From Gammaproteobacteria bacterium (GTDB lineage: Bacteria; Pseudomonadota; Gammaproteobacteria; Pseudomonadales; Pseudomonadaceae): DNA of 40,013 nt. The DNA lies in NCBI GenBank assembly GCA_018827205.1, contig JAHJXZ010000105.1:1-40013 (forward strand). Direction: 5' to 3'. The stretch's first letter is position 1. Each line of letters opens with the position of its first letter. The notes under the pieces were generated by a model. It was not told where the DNA came from. It worked only from the letters and a program-made list of their open reading frames with translations, and ran no database searches. The position numbers and the translations under genes are program-made. Of this stretch, positions 9,019 to 17,997 are shown one piece after another.

Positions 9019-9537
9019 TCAATACCCCGCGGCAGACAACTCCGTCGCGGGTACTGCCTCAAGCTCCAGAGTAAATGATGCTTGTAATGATTGTGACGCA
9101 GCTGGCGGGCCAGCTGAAACCACCAACAACCGCCACGCACGCACCTCACCCTGTGTTCTTGTCCACCCGTCGGCAAAGCTGGCTTGGTAAAGAACCCAAG
9201 CGTGTTCTGGTAACCAATACCAGCAACCGCCCTGAGGCGCAGCCTCTTCCGTCAATTCACCGCAATAGTTGTCCTGCTGCCAACGCAACAGGACAAACGG
9301 ATTTCTCTTGCGCCAGCTACTGTCCAGAGGACGCCCCCTTGCATGATGCTCGGCACTCAGGCTGGCGAGACTAGACGCCAGGTACTCACGGGTGGCCTGC
9401 TGAGCACGTTGCTCACTGACCTGGGCAATCTTCCAGGCCAGCGCCAGCAGAACGGCCACTAGCAGTACACCGCTAATCGTCCAGACGAGCCGCCGCGCCA
9501 GGCGCACCTGCTCCTCCAATTGGTACTCGCCCTTCAA
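9019..9537 (-). CDS. mshF: MshF, MSHA biogenesis membrane protein
   Basis: About 172 aa. One N-terminal transmembrane helix (about residues 16-35, VWTISGVLLVAVLLALAWKI) is followed by a periplasmic domain with FVLLRWQQDNYCG and CWYWLPEHAWVLYQ. Position between mshG and the pilin genes, plus bitopic topology, gives the MshF call; the family is poorly characterised. I chose the TTG at 9537 because it overlaps the mshG stop (TTGA) and has AAGGGTGG upstream. An in-frame ATG at 9570 would add 11 residues but has no visible Shine-Dalgarno and reads through the mshG 3' end. Confidence 0.75.
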   Translation of the reverse strand: MKGEYQLEEQVRLARRLVWTISGVLLVAVLLALAWKIAQVSEQRAQQATREYLASSLASLSAEHHARGRPLDSSWRKRNPFVLLRWQQDNYCGELTEEAAPQGGCWYWLPEHAWVLYQASFADGWTRTQGEVRAWRLLVVSAGPPAASQSLQASFTLELEAVPATELSAAGY

Positions 9538-10769
9538 CGGCCACCCTTGGCCGCCGAGGCCAGTTCCCACATCGGTAGAAATACGCCCAGCGCCAGCACC
9601 AGCACCATGATGCCCATGGCCACAATCAGAATAGGTTCGATGGCATCCGCCAATTGCTTGAGGTCGTAATCCACTTCCTGCTCGTAGAAATCTGCCACCT
9701 CAACAAACAAGTCATCCAGGGCGCCGGTCTCCTCGCCCACGGCCATCATTTGCAATACCAGCGGGGTGAACAGGCCGCTGGCCGACGCCGTACGGGTCAG
9801 CGCCTCACCGCGTTCAATGCCCTCACGCATGGCCAGAATCGCCTGGCCGATATAGCGGTTGCCTACGCTGGCGCTGTTGATCGACAGGGTCTGCAGCAAG
9901 GGCACGCCAGCGCGGTACATCATCGCGAAGGTACGGGTGAAGCGCGCCAGCGCAATGCGCTCGAAGATACCGCCAACAATCGGCAGGCGCAGTTTGATCT
10001 GGTCCCACTTCAGGGCGCCGGCATCGGTCTCGATCCATTTGAAAAAGCCAAACAGGCTGCCACCGAACAGAAGCGCCAGCAGCCACCAGAAATCCTGGAA
10101 GAACTGCGAGGTGCCGATCAGGATCTGCGTGGCCCAGGGCAGGTCCGCCTTAAACTGAGCAAACACCTTGGAGAAGGCCGGAATCACAAACAGGTTGATC
10201 ACTACCAGCGCCACCGCCATGGCGGACAGCACGAACAGCGGGTAGCGCGTGGCCTGCTTGATGCGCTTGCGGGTTTCGCGCTCCAGTTCCAGATAGACCG
10301 ACAGCTGGCGGAAGGCCTGATCGAGCTGACCGGTGTTTTCCCCGACGCTGATCATGCTGACAAACAGGGTGTTAAACACCTTGGGATGAGCGTTGAGCGC
10401 CACGGCCATGCCCTGCCCTCCTTCCAGATCGCTGCGCACCGCCTGAAGCACTTCGCGCAGGTAAAGGTTGCGACTGGATTCGGCCAGACCACCAATCGCA
10501 CGGATGATCGGCACGCCAGCCTTGCTCAGGCTGTACATCTGCCGGCAGAAGATAATCAGCTCTTCCAGGTCGACATGTTTGCGCCGCAGGCTTTCCTTGA
10601 GCTGGGCGAACACGTCGCTGTCACTCGCCTGTGCCTGCTCCTCGATGGTCAGCGGGGTAATGCGTTCGGCCAGCAGTTCGCTGGCCAGGCTGTCCGCCGA
10701 ACCGGACTCACGGCTGCCGATGATCTTGCCGCCTTGGGCATCACGGCCGGTAAAGCGATAGAGACTCAC
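9534..10769 (-). CDS. mshG: MshG, inner-membrane platform protein (GspF/PilC family)
   Basis: 411 aa polytopic protein of the type II secretion / type IV pilus platform family, which couples the MshE ATPase to pilin insertion. It contains two GspF-domain repeats: FCRQMYSLSKAGVPIIRAI with GQLDQAF, and FTRTFAMMYRAGVPLLQTL with EETGALDDLF. Transmembrane segments lie between and after them. The GTG start at 10769 is preceded at 7 nt by a perfect AGGAGG (10777-10782 on +) and gives the usual N-terminus (MSLYRFTGRDAQGG). ATGs further upstream (for example 10790) lack such a site and overlap mshE more. The mshE stop lies 32 bp upstream of the chosen start. Confidence 0.92.
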   Translation of the reverse strand: MSLYRFTGRDAQGGKIIGSRESGSADSLASELLAERITPLTIEEQAQASDSDVFAQLKESLRRKHVDLEELIIFCRQMYSLSKAGVPIIRAIGGLAESSRNLYLREVLQAVRSDLEGGQGMAVALNAHPKVFNTLFVSMISVGENTGQLDQAFRQLSVYLELERETRKRIKQATRYPLFVLSAMAVALVVINLFVIPAFSKVFAQFKADLPWATQILIGTSQFFQDFWWLLALLFGGSLFGFFKWIETDAGALKWDQIKLRLPIVGGIFERIALARFTRTFAMMYRAGVPLLQTLSINSASVGNRYIGQAILAMREGIERGEALTRTASASGLFTPLVLQMMAVGEETGALDDLFVEVADFYEQEVDYDLKQLADAIEPILIVAMGIMVLVLALGVFLPMWELASAAKGGR

Positions 10770-10800
10770 CGCCCGGCCTCCTGGAGCCATGCGCTCGCCA

Positions 10801-12525
10801 TCAGGCCACCCCTTCATCGGTCAAGGTGGCACAGACTTTCAGCACTTCGTCCACGCTGGTGACCCCGGCCAGTGCGTAATCCAGCGCACAGGCGGCGAGC
10901 GGCCGGTAGTGGGCACTGGTCTGGGCCGCTTCGGCAAAGCCTTGCGGGTCATTGCGGCGCAGGGCGGCGATCATGCCGTCGTCCATTTCCAGCAGCTCAT
11001 ACACCCCCACCCGGCCTGCATAGCCGGTGTTGTGACATTGGTGACAACCCGCGCCCTGCTTGAAGCTGCGCCCGACCAGTGGCGCCTTGTAGAGGCTTTC
11101 CAGCCAGACCAGCTGCCGCGGCTCCGGGGTGTGATCCTGCATGCAGTTCTCACACACCCGGCGTACCAGGCGCTGGGCCAGCACGGCATTCAGGGAGGTG
11201 GCGACGAGAAACGGCTCCGCGCCCATGTCGATCAAGCGCATGGCCGACGTCAGGGCGTCGTTGGTGTGCAGGGTCGACAGCACCAAGTGACCGGTCAACG
11301 CCGCGCGCAGGCCAATCTCGGCGGTCTCCTGGTCACGCATTTCGCCGATCAGCACAATATCCGGGTCTTGCCGCAGGGCCGCGCGCAGTACGCGGGCAAA
11401 ACTCAGGTCGATCTTGGCGTTGACCTGCACCTGATTGACCCGCGGCAGGCGGTATTCCACCGGGTCTTCCACGGTGATGATCTTCTTCTCCGGGCTGTTC
11501 AGTTCAGACAAACCGGCATACAGCGTGGTGGTCTTACCGGAACCGGTGGGACCGGTCACCAGTACCAGACCGAACGGGCGCTGCAAAAGGCGGCGGAAGC
11601 GCACCAGCATGTCCGGCGGCATGCCGCTGGCCTCCAGGCTGGAAACACCACCCGTTTGGTCAAGCAGACGCATCACCACCGACTCGCCGTACTGCACCGG
11701 CATGGTCGATACCCGCACGTCGATGTTGTGGCCCTTGACCCGGATATTGAAACGGCCGTCCTGGGGCAGGCGCTTCTCGGAAATATCCAGCCCAGACATG
11801 ATTTTCAGACGCATCACCAGGGCCGAGGCCACCCGCGCCTCTTTCATCACCTGCTCGCTGAGCACGCCGTCGATACGCTGGCGAATGCGCACCACGCCTT
11901 CGTCGGGTTCGATGTGAATGTCCGACGCTTTCATTTGCACCGCGTCTTCAAACAGGGTTTGCAGCAACCGCACCACCGGGGCTTCGGTGTTGCTGTCGGC
12001 ACCGAGCTTGGACAGGTCAAAGTCGCTGTCCTTGAGTTCGCCTTCAAGCTCACCGGCAATCGAGGCAATTTCGCTGGTGCGCCGATACACCGTATCCAGG
12101 GTCGCCAGCAGCTCGGCCTCACGCACCACAGCTGGGCTCACGCGGACTTTGAGAATGCGGTCCATCTCGTCCAGGGCAAACAGGTCAAGCGGGTCGGACA
12201 TTCCCACCAACAAGCCATCACCCTCGCGTGACAGCACCAGCGCACGGAAGCGCCGGGCCATGGCTTCCGGCAGGCGCTGCACCAACTCTTGGTCGAACTT
12301 GAAATGCTTGAGGTCGATAAACGGGATCTTCATCTGCTCGGACAAAGCGGTGAGCAGGCGCACCTCATCCACAAAGCCCATATCCACCACTGTGCGGCCC
12401 AGCTTGGAACCCGTGCGTTTCTGGTCCTGCAGGGCCAGTTGCAGCTGCGCATCGCTGAGCAAACCGGCCTGGATCAGCAGGTCACCAAGGCGCACCTTGC
12501 GCTGGCGAAGATCATCCTGACTCAT
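10801..12525 (-). CDS. mshE: MshE, pilus assembly ATPase with c-di-GMP-binding N-terminal domain
   Basis: 574 aa hexameric secretion ATPase (GspE/PilB family) that powers pilus extension from the cytoplasmic face. The N-terminal MshEN domain carries two tandem motifs: RLGDLLIQAGLLSDAQLQLA near residues 12-31 and KLGRTVVDMGFVDEVRLLTA near 41-60. In Vibrio MshE these motifs bind c-di-GMP. Walker A GPTGSGKT is at about 325-332, followed by the Asp box, Walker B LIGEMRDQETAE, and a tetracysteine zinc site (CENC and CHQC, about 458-496). The start is the ATG at 12525 with GGAGG 6 nt upstream, overlapping the mshN stop as TGATG. Confidence 0.95.
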   Translation of the reverse strand: MSQDDLRQRKVRLGDLLIQAGLLSDAQLQLALQDQKRTGSKLGRTVVDMGFVDEVRLLTALSEQMKIPFIDLKHFKFDQELVQRLPEAMARRFRALVLSREGDGLLVGMSDPLDLFALDEMDRILKVRVSPAVVREAELLATLDTVYRRTSEIASIAGELEGELKDSDFDLSKLGADSNTEAPVVRLLQTLFEDAVQMKASDIHIEPDEGVVRIRQRIDGVLSEQVMKEARVASALVMRLKIMSGLDISEKRLPQDGRFNIRVKGHNIDVRVSTMPVQYGESVVMRLLDQTGGVSSLEASGMPPDMLVRFRRLLQRPFGLVLVTGPTGSGKTTTLYAGLSELNSPEKKIITVEDPVEYRLPRVNQVQVNAKIDLSFARVLRAALRQDPDIVLIGEMRDQETAEIGLRAALTGHLVLSTLHTNDALTSAMRLIDMGAEPFLVATSLNAVLAQRLVRRVCENCMQDHTPEPRQLVWLESLYKAPLVGRSFKQGAGCHQCHNTGYAGRVGVYELLEMDDGMIAALRRNDPQGFAEAAQTSAHYRPLAACALDYALAGVTSVDEVLKVCATLTDEGVA

Positions 12526-13874
12526 CAAAGGCCTCCAAGCGCCTTGGCGCGTTCACTGACGAAGCGTCGAGTGCTGTCGTCCAGGTCTGTGCCCAGGAGG
12601 GCCAGACGATAATGGCGGCCAGCTTCGGCCGGTTGATCGAGCTGCTCCAGGGCAATCGCCAGCCCGAGCTGCCAGGTTGATTGGCTGGGCCGCAGGGCGA
12701 GCAGACGGCGGTACACGTCGGCACTGTTTTGCCATTGGTCGGTCTGTTGATAGCTGGCGGCCAGCAACGCAAAGTAAGTCGGTTCCTGCTCGAGGCGCGG
12801 TGGGCTCTGCTCCAGCGTCGCCACGGCGCGGCGGGTGTCACCGGCTTGCAATTGCGCACGCGCCAGTATCAGGCGCAGCTCACTGTCGTCAGGCAGCTGC
12901 GCCAGTTGCGCGGGCAGCCAGTCGAGGAGACGCTGCTGATCGTCGGCCGCCAGATAGGCGCGGGCCAACCAGCGCAGCACCTGTGGGTCATGGCCTCGGG
13001 TGTTTTGCAGGGTTTCCAGCAGGCTAATCGCGCGAGGGTGGTCGCCTGCCTGCAAAGCCTGACGCGCCAAGGTCAGGGTGTCGGGCTGGTACGCGGCAAT
13101 CTTCACCTGCGGCGCAGCAACGGGTGCGATGGGTTGTACTGCGGGCGGAGGTGGCGAGGCGGCAACAGGCGTCGGTAATGGCGCACTGACCCACGCCGGC
13201 AGTGGCGCTTCACTGTGCGCGGTTTCGGCTTCGGCCGGAGGCAGGTTATCCAGTGCCAACGGCGCATCAATCGCCTCAACAGACGTATTCAGCGGCACGT
13301 CTATCCAGAGCATCCAGCGGTCACCTGCCGCTTCAAGGCGGTCAGCCACTGTCAAGCTATTGCCCAGGCCGACCAGCAGGACTTGCACATCCGTGCCCGA
13401 GTTCTCCACCCGCCAGGAAATGCTCCGGCCATCGCGCTGCAACCGCCCCTGCTGCAGTTCACCGGCCAGCTGGGTATCTTTCAGGCGCAGGCTGACAGTG
13501 CCACTTTCTTCGTTACGCTGATAGGCCGCGCTGCGATCCAGCAGCAGCTGCAGCACCAAGCCACGGCCATCGTGTTGCGGCAGCACGTCGAGTATCTGCA
13601 CCGGCGACGGTACCGCCGAAGCGGGCGCCACGGGCAGCGTATCGGTGGTCACCTCAGGCGCTGCGCTGAGCAGCCGATCAACCAACAGGCCAAGTAGCAC
13701 AGCGAGCACGGCCACCACCGCCAGCACGACAACGCTGCGGCGCAGACGCTCATATCGGTCACGGCGGGTCACAGCGGTTTCATCCACCGCGTACAGCCCA
13801 TCCAACTGCAGCCGCTCACTGGGTGCGGCGCGCCGGGTTTCCAGGTCACGCAGCATGTCGTTCACCAGGCTCAT
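12525..13874 (-). CDS. mshN: MshN, TPR-containing MSHA biogenesis protein
   Basis: 449 aa. A short cytoplasmic N-terminus (MSLVNDMLRDLETRRAAPSE) precedes a single transmembrane helix (about 48-65) and an AMIN-like beta segment. A Pro/Ala-rich linker (PLPTPVAASPPPPAVQ) leads to TPR repeats covering about the last 180 residues. Family members are thought to help the secretin or pilus traverse the envelope. The ATG at 13874 overlaps the mshM stop (ATGA) and gives the conserved MSLVNDMLRDL start, so upstream in-frame codons to 13958 are not used. The stop overlaps the mshE start. Confidence 0.9.
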   Translation of the reverse strand: MSLVNDMLRDLETRRAAPSERLQLDGLYAVDETAVTRRDRYERLRRSVVVLAVVAVLAVLLGLLVDRLLSAAPEVTTDTLPVAPASAVPSPVQILDVLPQHDGRGLVLQLLLDRSAAYQRNEESGTVSLRLKDTQLAGELQQGRLQRDGRSISWRVENSGTDVQVLLVGLGNSLTVADRLEAAGDRWMLWIDVPLNTSVEAIDAPLALDNLPPAEAETAHSEAPLPAWVSAPLPTPVAASPPPPAVQPIAPVAAPQVKIAAYQPDTLTLARQALQAGDHPRAISLLETLQNTRGHDPQVLRWLARAYLAADDQQRLLDWLPAQLAQLPDDSELRLILARAQLQAGDTRRAVATLEQSPPRLEQEPTYFALLAASYQQTDQWQNSADVYRRLLALRPSQSTWQLGLAIALEQLDQPAEAGRHYRLALLGTDLDDSTRRFVSERAKALGGL

Positions 13875-14803
13875 GGCAGCCACTCCCGCCAGTGCGCCAG
13901 CCAGGGCCACGCGCCCACAACCAACATAATCGACAACACACCGGCCAACATGCCCCACCCCAACCAGGGGGAGCGCCGATGCAGGAAAGGTTGCGCACCT
14001 TCAGTATCGCGCTGGGCGCGTTTGACATGGCTGACACGCACCTGCCGCACCCCCTCACCGAAGGCCACCATCAAGGCTTTATGCGCCAGGATATTGAGCA
14101 ATCGTGGAATACCGCCGCTGCCCTGTACCAAGCACCGCACTGCGGGCATTTCAAACAGCGACTCGCCACGATAGCCGGCCACCGCCAGACGTTCGTTCAA
14201 GTAACGGCTGGTGTCTTTGACATCCAACGCACGCAGTTGATAGGAAAAGGTGATGCGCTGGCGCAGCTGACGAAACTCCGGACGCGCCAGGGTCGCATCC
14301 AGCTCGGGCTGGCCGAACAGCACCACCTGCAGCAGTTTGGCCCGCTCGGTTTCCAGGTTGGTCAGTAGACGCAGCGCTTCCAGAGTCGCGGTAGGCAGTG
14401 CCTGGGCCTCATCCATCAGCAGCACCGTGCTCTTGCCGGCGGCGGCCAGCTCAATCAGCCGTCGGTGCAGGGCCTCAAGCACTGCCTGGGCATCCAGGTC
14501 TTCGACCCCCTCAATGCCCAGCTCCCGTGCCAGCGCCTGACGCAGCCCCGTCGGTCTCATGCCCGGATTAGGTAGATAGGCCAGCTGAAAGTGCTCAGCG
14601 TCCAGCTCATTCAGTAACGTGCGACAGAGAAGTGTCTTGCCGGTGCCCACTTCCCCTGTGACTTTGATAAACCCTTCACCTTCACCGAGCGCTACGCGCA
14701 GCAGGTTGAGGCACGCCTGGTAGGGCGCCAGCTGCACCAGAAAACCGGTATTCGGGGTCAGCGCGAAAGGCTTTTCGTGCAGACCAAAGAAGGCTTCATA
14801 CAT
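13871..14803 (-). CDS. mshM: MshM, ExeA-like AAA ATPase
   Basis: 310 aa. The MYEAFFGLHEKPFALTPN start is characteristic of ExeA/MshM ATPases, which help insert secretins into the outer membrane. Walker A GEVGTGKT is at residues 50-57, and the Walker B-like LLMDEAQ is about 80 residues later. A C-terminal transmembrane helix (about 283-303) follows, truncated relative to ExeA, which has a peptidoglycan-binding domain. It lies 4 bp downstream of the mshL stop and overlaps mshN by 4 bp. The role in MshL assembly is inferred from the ExeA family. Confidence 0.92.
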   Translation of the reverse strand: MYEAFFGLHEKPFALTPNTGFLVQLAPYQACLNLLRVALGEGEGFIKVTGEVGTGKTLLCRTLLNELDAEHFQLAYLPNPGMRPTGLRQALARELGIEGVEDLDAQAVLEALHRRLIELAAAGKSTVLLMDEAQALPTATLEALRLLTNLETERAKLLQVVLFGQPELDATLARPEFRQLRQRITFSYQLRALDVKDTSRYLNERLAVAGYRGESLFEMPAVRCLVQGSGGIPRLLNILAHKALMVAFGEGVRQVRVSHVKRAQRDTEGAQPFLHRRSPWLGWGMLAGVLSIMLVVGAWPWLAHWREWLP

Positions 14804-14807
14804 CGGC

Positions 14808-16397
14808 CTATCTCAGCTCTTTGAAGGTTTGCGCACTCTTGCGCAGCTCGTTCAACCAGACCTCATCACTGACCACCTGCGGCCGCATGAGAATCACCAG
14901 TTCGCTCTGCTGCAGCGCTTTGCGCTGTTGTTTGAACAGGTTGCCGACGATCGGCAGGGTGCTGGCCCAGGGAATGCTGGCGTCGGTGTTTTCGTTGTTG
15001 TTCTGCAGCAGGCCGCCAATCACCACCACCTGGCCACTGCGGGCACGCACGATGGAGTCCGACTGGCGCGTGGTGGACAACGCCAGCGGCAGGTTGAACA
15101 CATTGTCTTCGCCCAGGGTGATGGTCTTGTTCTGATCACGCACGCGGCTGACGGTCGGCCGCACATGCAGGGTCACTGTATCGTTCTGATCGATCTGCGG
15201 CGTGACGTCGAGGGAGATGCCGGAGAAGAATGGCGTCAAGGTGATGTCCTGGGTCGGCTCAGTAACGCCGCCCACCGTGGCCGTGGAGCCGGTGGAGGAG
15301 ACATTGGTGACAAAGAATTCGTCAGTCCCCACCTTGATCACCGCTTTCTGGTTATTCAACGTGGAGATACGCGGACTGGAGAGCACACGCACCTCACCTT
15401 GCGTCTCCAGCAACTCGATCAGCCCGGTGAAATCCCCCAAGGTCAGGGCAATGCCAAACACGCCATTGACCCCGGTTGGGCCACTCAGCGCAGCAGCACC
15501 CAGGTTACTGCTCACATCGCCCCCAATCTGGTCCCAGCTGATGCCGGCTTGGAAGCCGTCGGAGAGCTGCACCTCGAGGATTTTGGTCTCCAGAATCACC
15601 TGCCGCTGCAGGTTGATCTGGGCCTGCTCAAGAAAGCGCGCGACGTTTTCTTGAGCAGCGCTGTGCGCCCGCACGACCAGTAGACTGGCCTGCGGGTTGA
15701 CCATCACGCTGCTGTTGCTGTCACCCGCCACGATCATTTCCACCACCTGACGCACTTCATTCCAGAAGTCGACATTGCTGGAGGTGCTGACCTGGCTGGC
15801 ATTCAGGGTGGTCACGGTGTTGCTGCCACCACTGCCACCACTGTTGCTGCTGCCGGGGTTGCTGCTGGTGCTTTCCACCTGCCCGGAGCTAACCCGCGTA
15901 TCGGTCTGGCCGATGCGTTGCAGGTTGAGGTAGTTGATGTCGTAGCTGCGGGTGATCACCTGGTTGGGCAGGATCTGGTAGCCATAGCTGGTACGGCGGA
16001 AGTCATAACCGTAACTGTCGCGCACCGCTGCGAGCACTTCATCGAGGGTGACACGACGCAGGCTGAAGGTAATGGTGCCACTCACGTCCGGGTGCACCAC
16101 TAGGTTCTGCCCAGCGCCCTCCATCAGGCTGAGAAAAAACTCACGCGCCGGCATGTCCTTGGCCGCTACATCAAAACGCGGACCGCTGCTGAAACCACTG
16201 CCCAGCGGCGGAATCAGCGCCGCTTGCACGGCCAGCGGCGGCATCACCTTGGGCGTGGCCTGGGCCTGCTTGAGGCTGTCGTCCAGCAACTTGCCGCTCT
16301 GCTCATAGAGTTGCGCGTCACCATCCTTGAAGGTCTGGCAGGCCACAAGCAGGCAGCTCAGGCTCAACAGGCAGACACTGGGCAAAAATCTGATCAT
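14808..16397 (-). CDS. mshL: MshL, outer-membrane secretin lipoprotein
   Basis: About 529 aa. The lipoprotein signal peptide has lipobox LVAC. An N-domain (FDVAAKDMPAREFFLSLM, then DEVLAAVRDSYGYDF) precedes a Ser/Gly/Asn-rich linker (SSNPGSSNSGGSGGS). The secretin core occupies about the second half (ILETKILEVQLSDGFQAGI, VRVLSSPRISTLNNQKAVIKVG, SGQVVVIGGLLQ). It forms the outer-membrane pore for the pilus, equivalent to PilQ. I chose the ATG at 16397 because it overlaps the mshK stop (ATGA); an ATG at 16406 adds three residues and cannot be excluded. Stop is TAG. Confidence 0.93.
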   Translation of the reverse strand: MIRFLPSVCLLSLSCLLVACQTFKDGDAQLYEQSGKLLDDSLKQAQATPKVMPPLAVQAALIPPLGSGFSSGPRFDVAAKDMPAREFFLSLMEGAGQNLVVHPDVSGTITFSLRRVTLDEVLAAVRDSYGYDFRRTSYGYQILPNQVITRSYDINYLNLQRIGQTDTRVSSGQVESTSSNPGSSNSGGSGGSNTVTTLNASQVSTSSNVDFWNEVRQVVEMIVAGDSNSSVMVNPQASLLVVRAHSAAQENVARFLEQAQINLQRQVILETKILEVQLSDGFQAGISWDQIGGDVSSNLGAAALSGPTGVNGVFGIALTLGDFTGLIELLETQGEVRVLSSPRISTLNNQKAVIKVGTDEFFVTNVSSTGSTATVGGVTEPTQDITLTPFFSGISLDVTPQIDQNDTVTLHVRPTVSRVRDQNKTITLGEDNVFNLPLALSTTRQSDSIVRARSGQVVVIGGLLQNNNENTDASIPWASTLPIVGNLFKQQRKALQQSELVILMRPQVVSDEVWLNELRKSAQTFKELR

Positions 16398-16738
16398 GGG
16401 CAGCATCGGCTCGGTTGCATAACGGGTTCAACCAGGCGCAGCAGCTGTTGCTGGCCCTGGCGCTCAATCAATACGGACTGTGCGTGAATGGCCAGCACGC
16501 GGGCATCGGCATAACGCTCACCAACCCGCACGCTCTGCCCGGCGATTATCGCGCGGCTGCCCTGGGCACTGCGCACGATGGCCTGCAAAACCAGCGGGCT
16601 GCTGCCACTGGCTGCCACTGCCGCAGGTAAAAGCTCACTCGGCGGCTGTGTCGGGTCGATACGCGGATTGCCGGCCAACGCAGCGCTACTGAGCAGCACG
16701 CTCAAAAACAGGACTTTAAACACCGACCCACCCCGCAT
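16394..16738 (-). CDS. mshK: MshK, MSHA biogenesis protein (PilP-like)
   Basis: 114 aa exported protein. An N-terminal hydrophobic signal (VFKVLFLSVLLSSAALA) is followed by RIDPTQPPSE and a small beta domain (LVLQAIVRSAQGSRAIIAGQSVRVG), the homology-region fold of PilP/GspC proteins. It would link the MshJ platform to the MshL secretin in the periplasm. An alternative GTG start at 16723, preceded by GGGGTGGG, gives MFKVLFLS and has the better ribosome binding site. The ATG at 16738 overlaps the mshJ 3' end by 23 bp. Confidence 0.85.
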   Translation of the reverse strand: MRGGSVFKVLFLSVLLSSAALAGNPRIDPTQPPSELLPAAVAASGSSPLVLQAIVRSAQGSRAIIAGQSVRVGERYADARVLAIHAQSVLIERQGQQQLLRLVEPVMQPSRCCP

Positions 16739-17396
16739 GTCGACTCAAGGTATAGAGTTTCAGGCGGATACTGGCCTTACTGGGGCCGGCCTCGCCCACC
16801 TGATAATCGAGGTTGTCCCAGTTAAGTTGCCAACCACTAGCTTGAACCGCCTGCAGGTAATTCAGCAGGTCGAAATAACCGCCTTCCAGCTGCAACTCCA
16901 AGCCATGCCTATAGAGGGTCACTGCAGCAGGGCTGGGGGCATCATTGCTCGCTGCGGGTGCAGCAGCAGGCTCGACGGGGGCCAACTGCACCGGCTCACT
17001 GAAGCTGCTCATGCCCAGCACGCGCAGCTGCGGTTGCTTGCGCAACAGCTCCTGTAACACCGTCTGCATTTTCTGTGGGGTAACCAGTTCCGCGGTGTAC
17101 TGGTCGATTTGCTGGACAAGCGCTTCGCGGCTCGCCGATGCGGCCAGCAAGGCGCTGCGGTATTGCAGGTTGGGATCTGCATCAATACGCTGCTGCAATT
17201 CCTGCCGGGCAATCTCTGCCGCCACGCGCCGCTCTTCGGCCAGTTGCCAACTACTCTGTTGCTTGGCCAGGCGCACGCTGAGCGGGTCGCCAATCAGCAA
17301 CACATAAAGCATGCCGAGCAGAGCCAAGCCCACGCCATACGTCAGCCAGCGCTCACGCGTAGCCAACCCCTGCCAACGCTGTAGCCACTTATTCAT
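16716..17396 (-). CDS. mshJ: MshJ, inner-membrane alignment protein (PilO-like)
   Basis: 226 aa bitopic protein. A short cytoplasmic stretch (MNKWLQRWQGLATRERWL) and one transmembrane helix (about 20-37) precede a coiled coil (RLAKQQSSWQLAEERRVAAEIARQ) and a periplasmic ferredoxin-like domain. This is the GspM/PilO architecture. The start has GGAGG upstream and overlaps the mshI2 3' end by 8 bp. It presumably forms the platform with MshI2, as PilN and PilO do. Confidence 0.88.
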   Translation of the reverse strand: MNKWLQRWQGLATRERWLTYGVGLALLGMLYVLLIGDPLSVRLAKQQSSWQLAEERRVAAEIARQELQQRIDADPNLQYRSALLAASASREALVQQIDQYTAELVTPQKMQTVLQELLRKQPQLRVLGMSSFSEPVQLAPVEPAAAPAASNDAPSPAAVTLYRHGLELQLEGGYFDLLNYLQAVQASGWQLNWDNLDYQVGEAGPSKASIRLKLYTLSRHAGWVGV

Positions 17397-17997
17397 TGCC
17401 GGCCTCCTGATCCTTCAGCTGGGACGAGAGGTCAAAGTGCAGCAACAGGTCTTCACCGCGCAGCACATCAAAGCGGGCAAATTCACGACCACTGAATACC
17501 GCACTCTGCCCCAGGCGCTGCAAGTACTGCGGCAACAACTCCTGATCCTGGCTGCGCCCTTGCAGGCGCATATGCCGGCCACCCTCACGCAGGCTGATGC
17601 CGCTCAGCCACAGGCCGCTTTGTGGATGCTGCTCGGTCAGAGCCGTTAGCGGGGCAACAAACCCTGCGCTGCGCTGGCTGCCGAGCAGCTGCAAATAGGC
17701 GATAAGACGCTGCAACTCGCGGTTATCGCGCTCGCGGGCAGACAACTCTTCGGGCAGGCGGGCATCCAGCTGCGGCTCGACAAAATTGCCACTCGCAGCC
17801 TGCAACTGGGCTTCCTCCTGCTGCGCTTGCGCCTGCTTATCGACCAAACGCTGTGCGCCCTGATGCAGCTGCCAGGCCTGCCAACCGGCATGGGCCAGAC
17901 ACAGCAGGAGTAAGGCACCCAGGCCCAGCAACATCTGTGTACGGTTCGGTTCGGACTGTTGCGTGCGTTCAATCTGGAAGAGGTTGAGGTTTTGCAT
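17389..17997 (-). CDS. MshI2, PilN-like alignment protein
   Basis: 202 aa bitopic protein. A cytoplasmic motif (MQNLNLFQIERTQQSEPNRT) precedes a transmembrane helix (about 24-43, LLGLGALLLLCLAHAGWQAW), a coiled coil and a periplasmic domain. The N-terminal NLF/NLY motif is how PilN-type proteins bind the PilM-type partner, here MshI. The ATG at 17997 overlaps the mshI stop as TGATG and has AGGAGG upstream; the open frame further upstream (to 18042) is not conserved-looking. It corresponds to the second mshI-type gene (mshI2) of other MSHA loci. Confidence 0.85.
   Translation of the reverse strand: MQNLNLFQIERTQQSEPNRTQMLLGLGALLLLCLAHAGWQAWQLHQGAQRLVDKQAQAQQEEAQLQAASGNFVEPQLDARLPEELSARERDNRELQRLIAYLQLLGSQRSAGFVAPLTALTEQHPQSGLWLSGISLREGGRHMRLQGRSQDQELLPQYLQRLGQSAVFSGREFARFDVLRGEDLLLHFDLSSQLKDQEAGNE

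Noticed and set aside
9654-10862. 402-codon open frame antisense to mshG
   Set aside because: Shadow of the MshG frame; no domain or ribosome binding site.
10789-12231. 480-codon open frame antisense to mshE
   Set aside because: It is His/Gln/Arg-rich and mirrors the mshE reading frame; MshE motifs are complete on the - strand.
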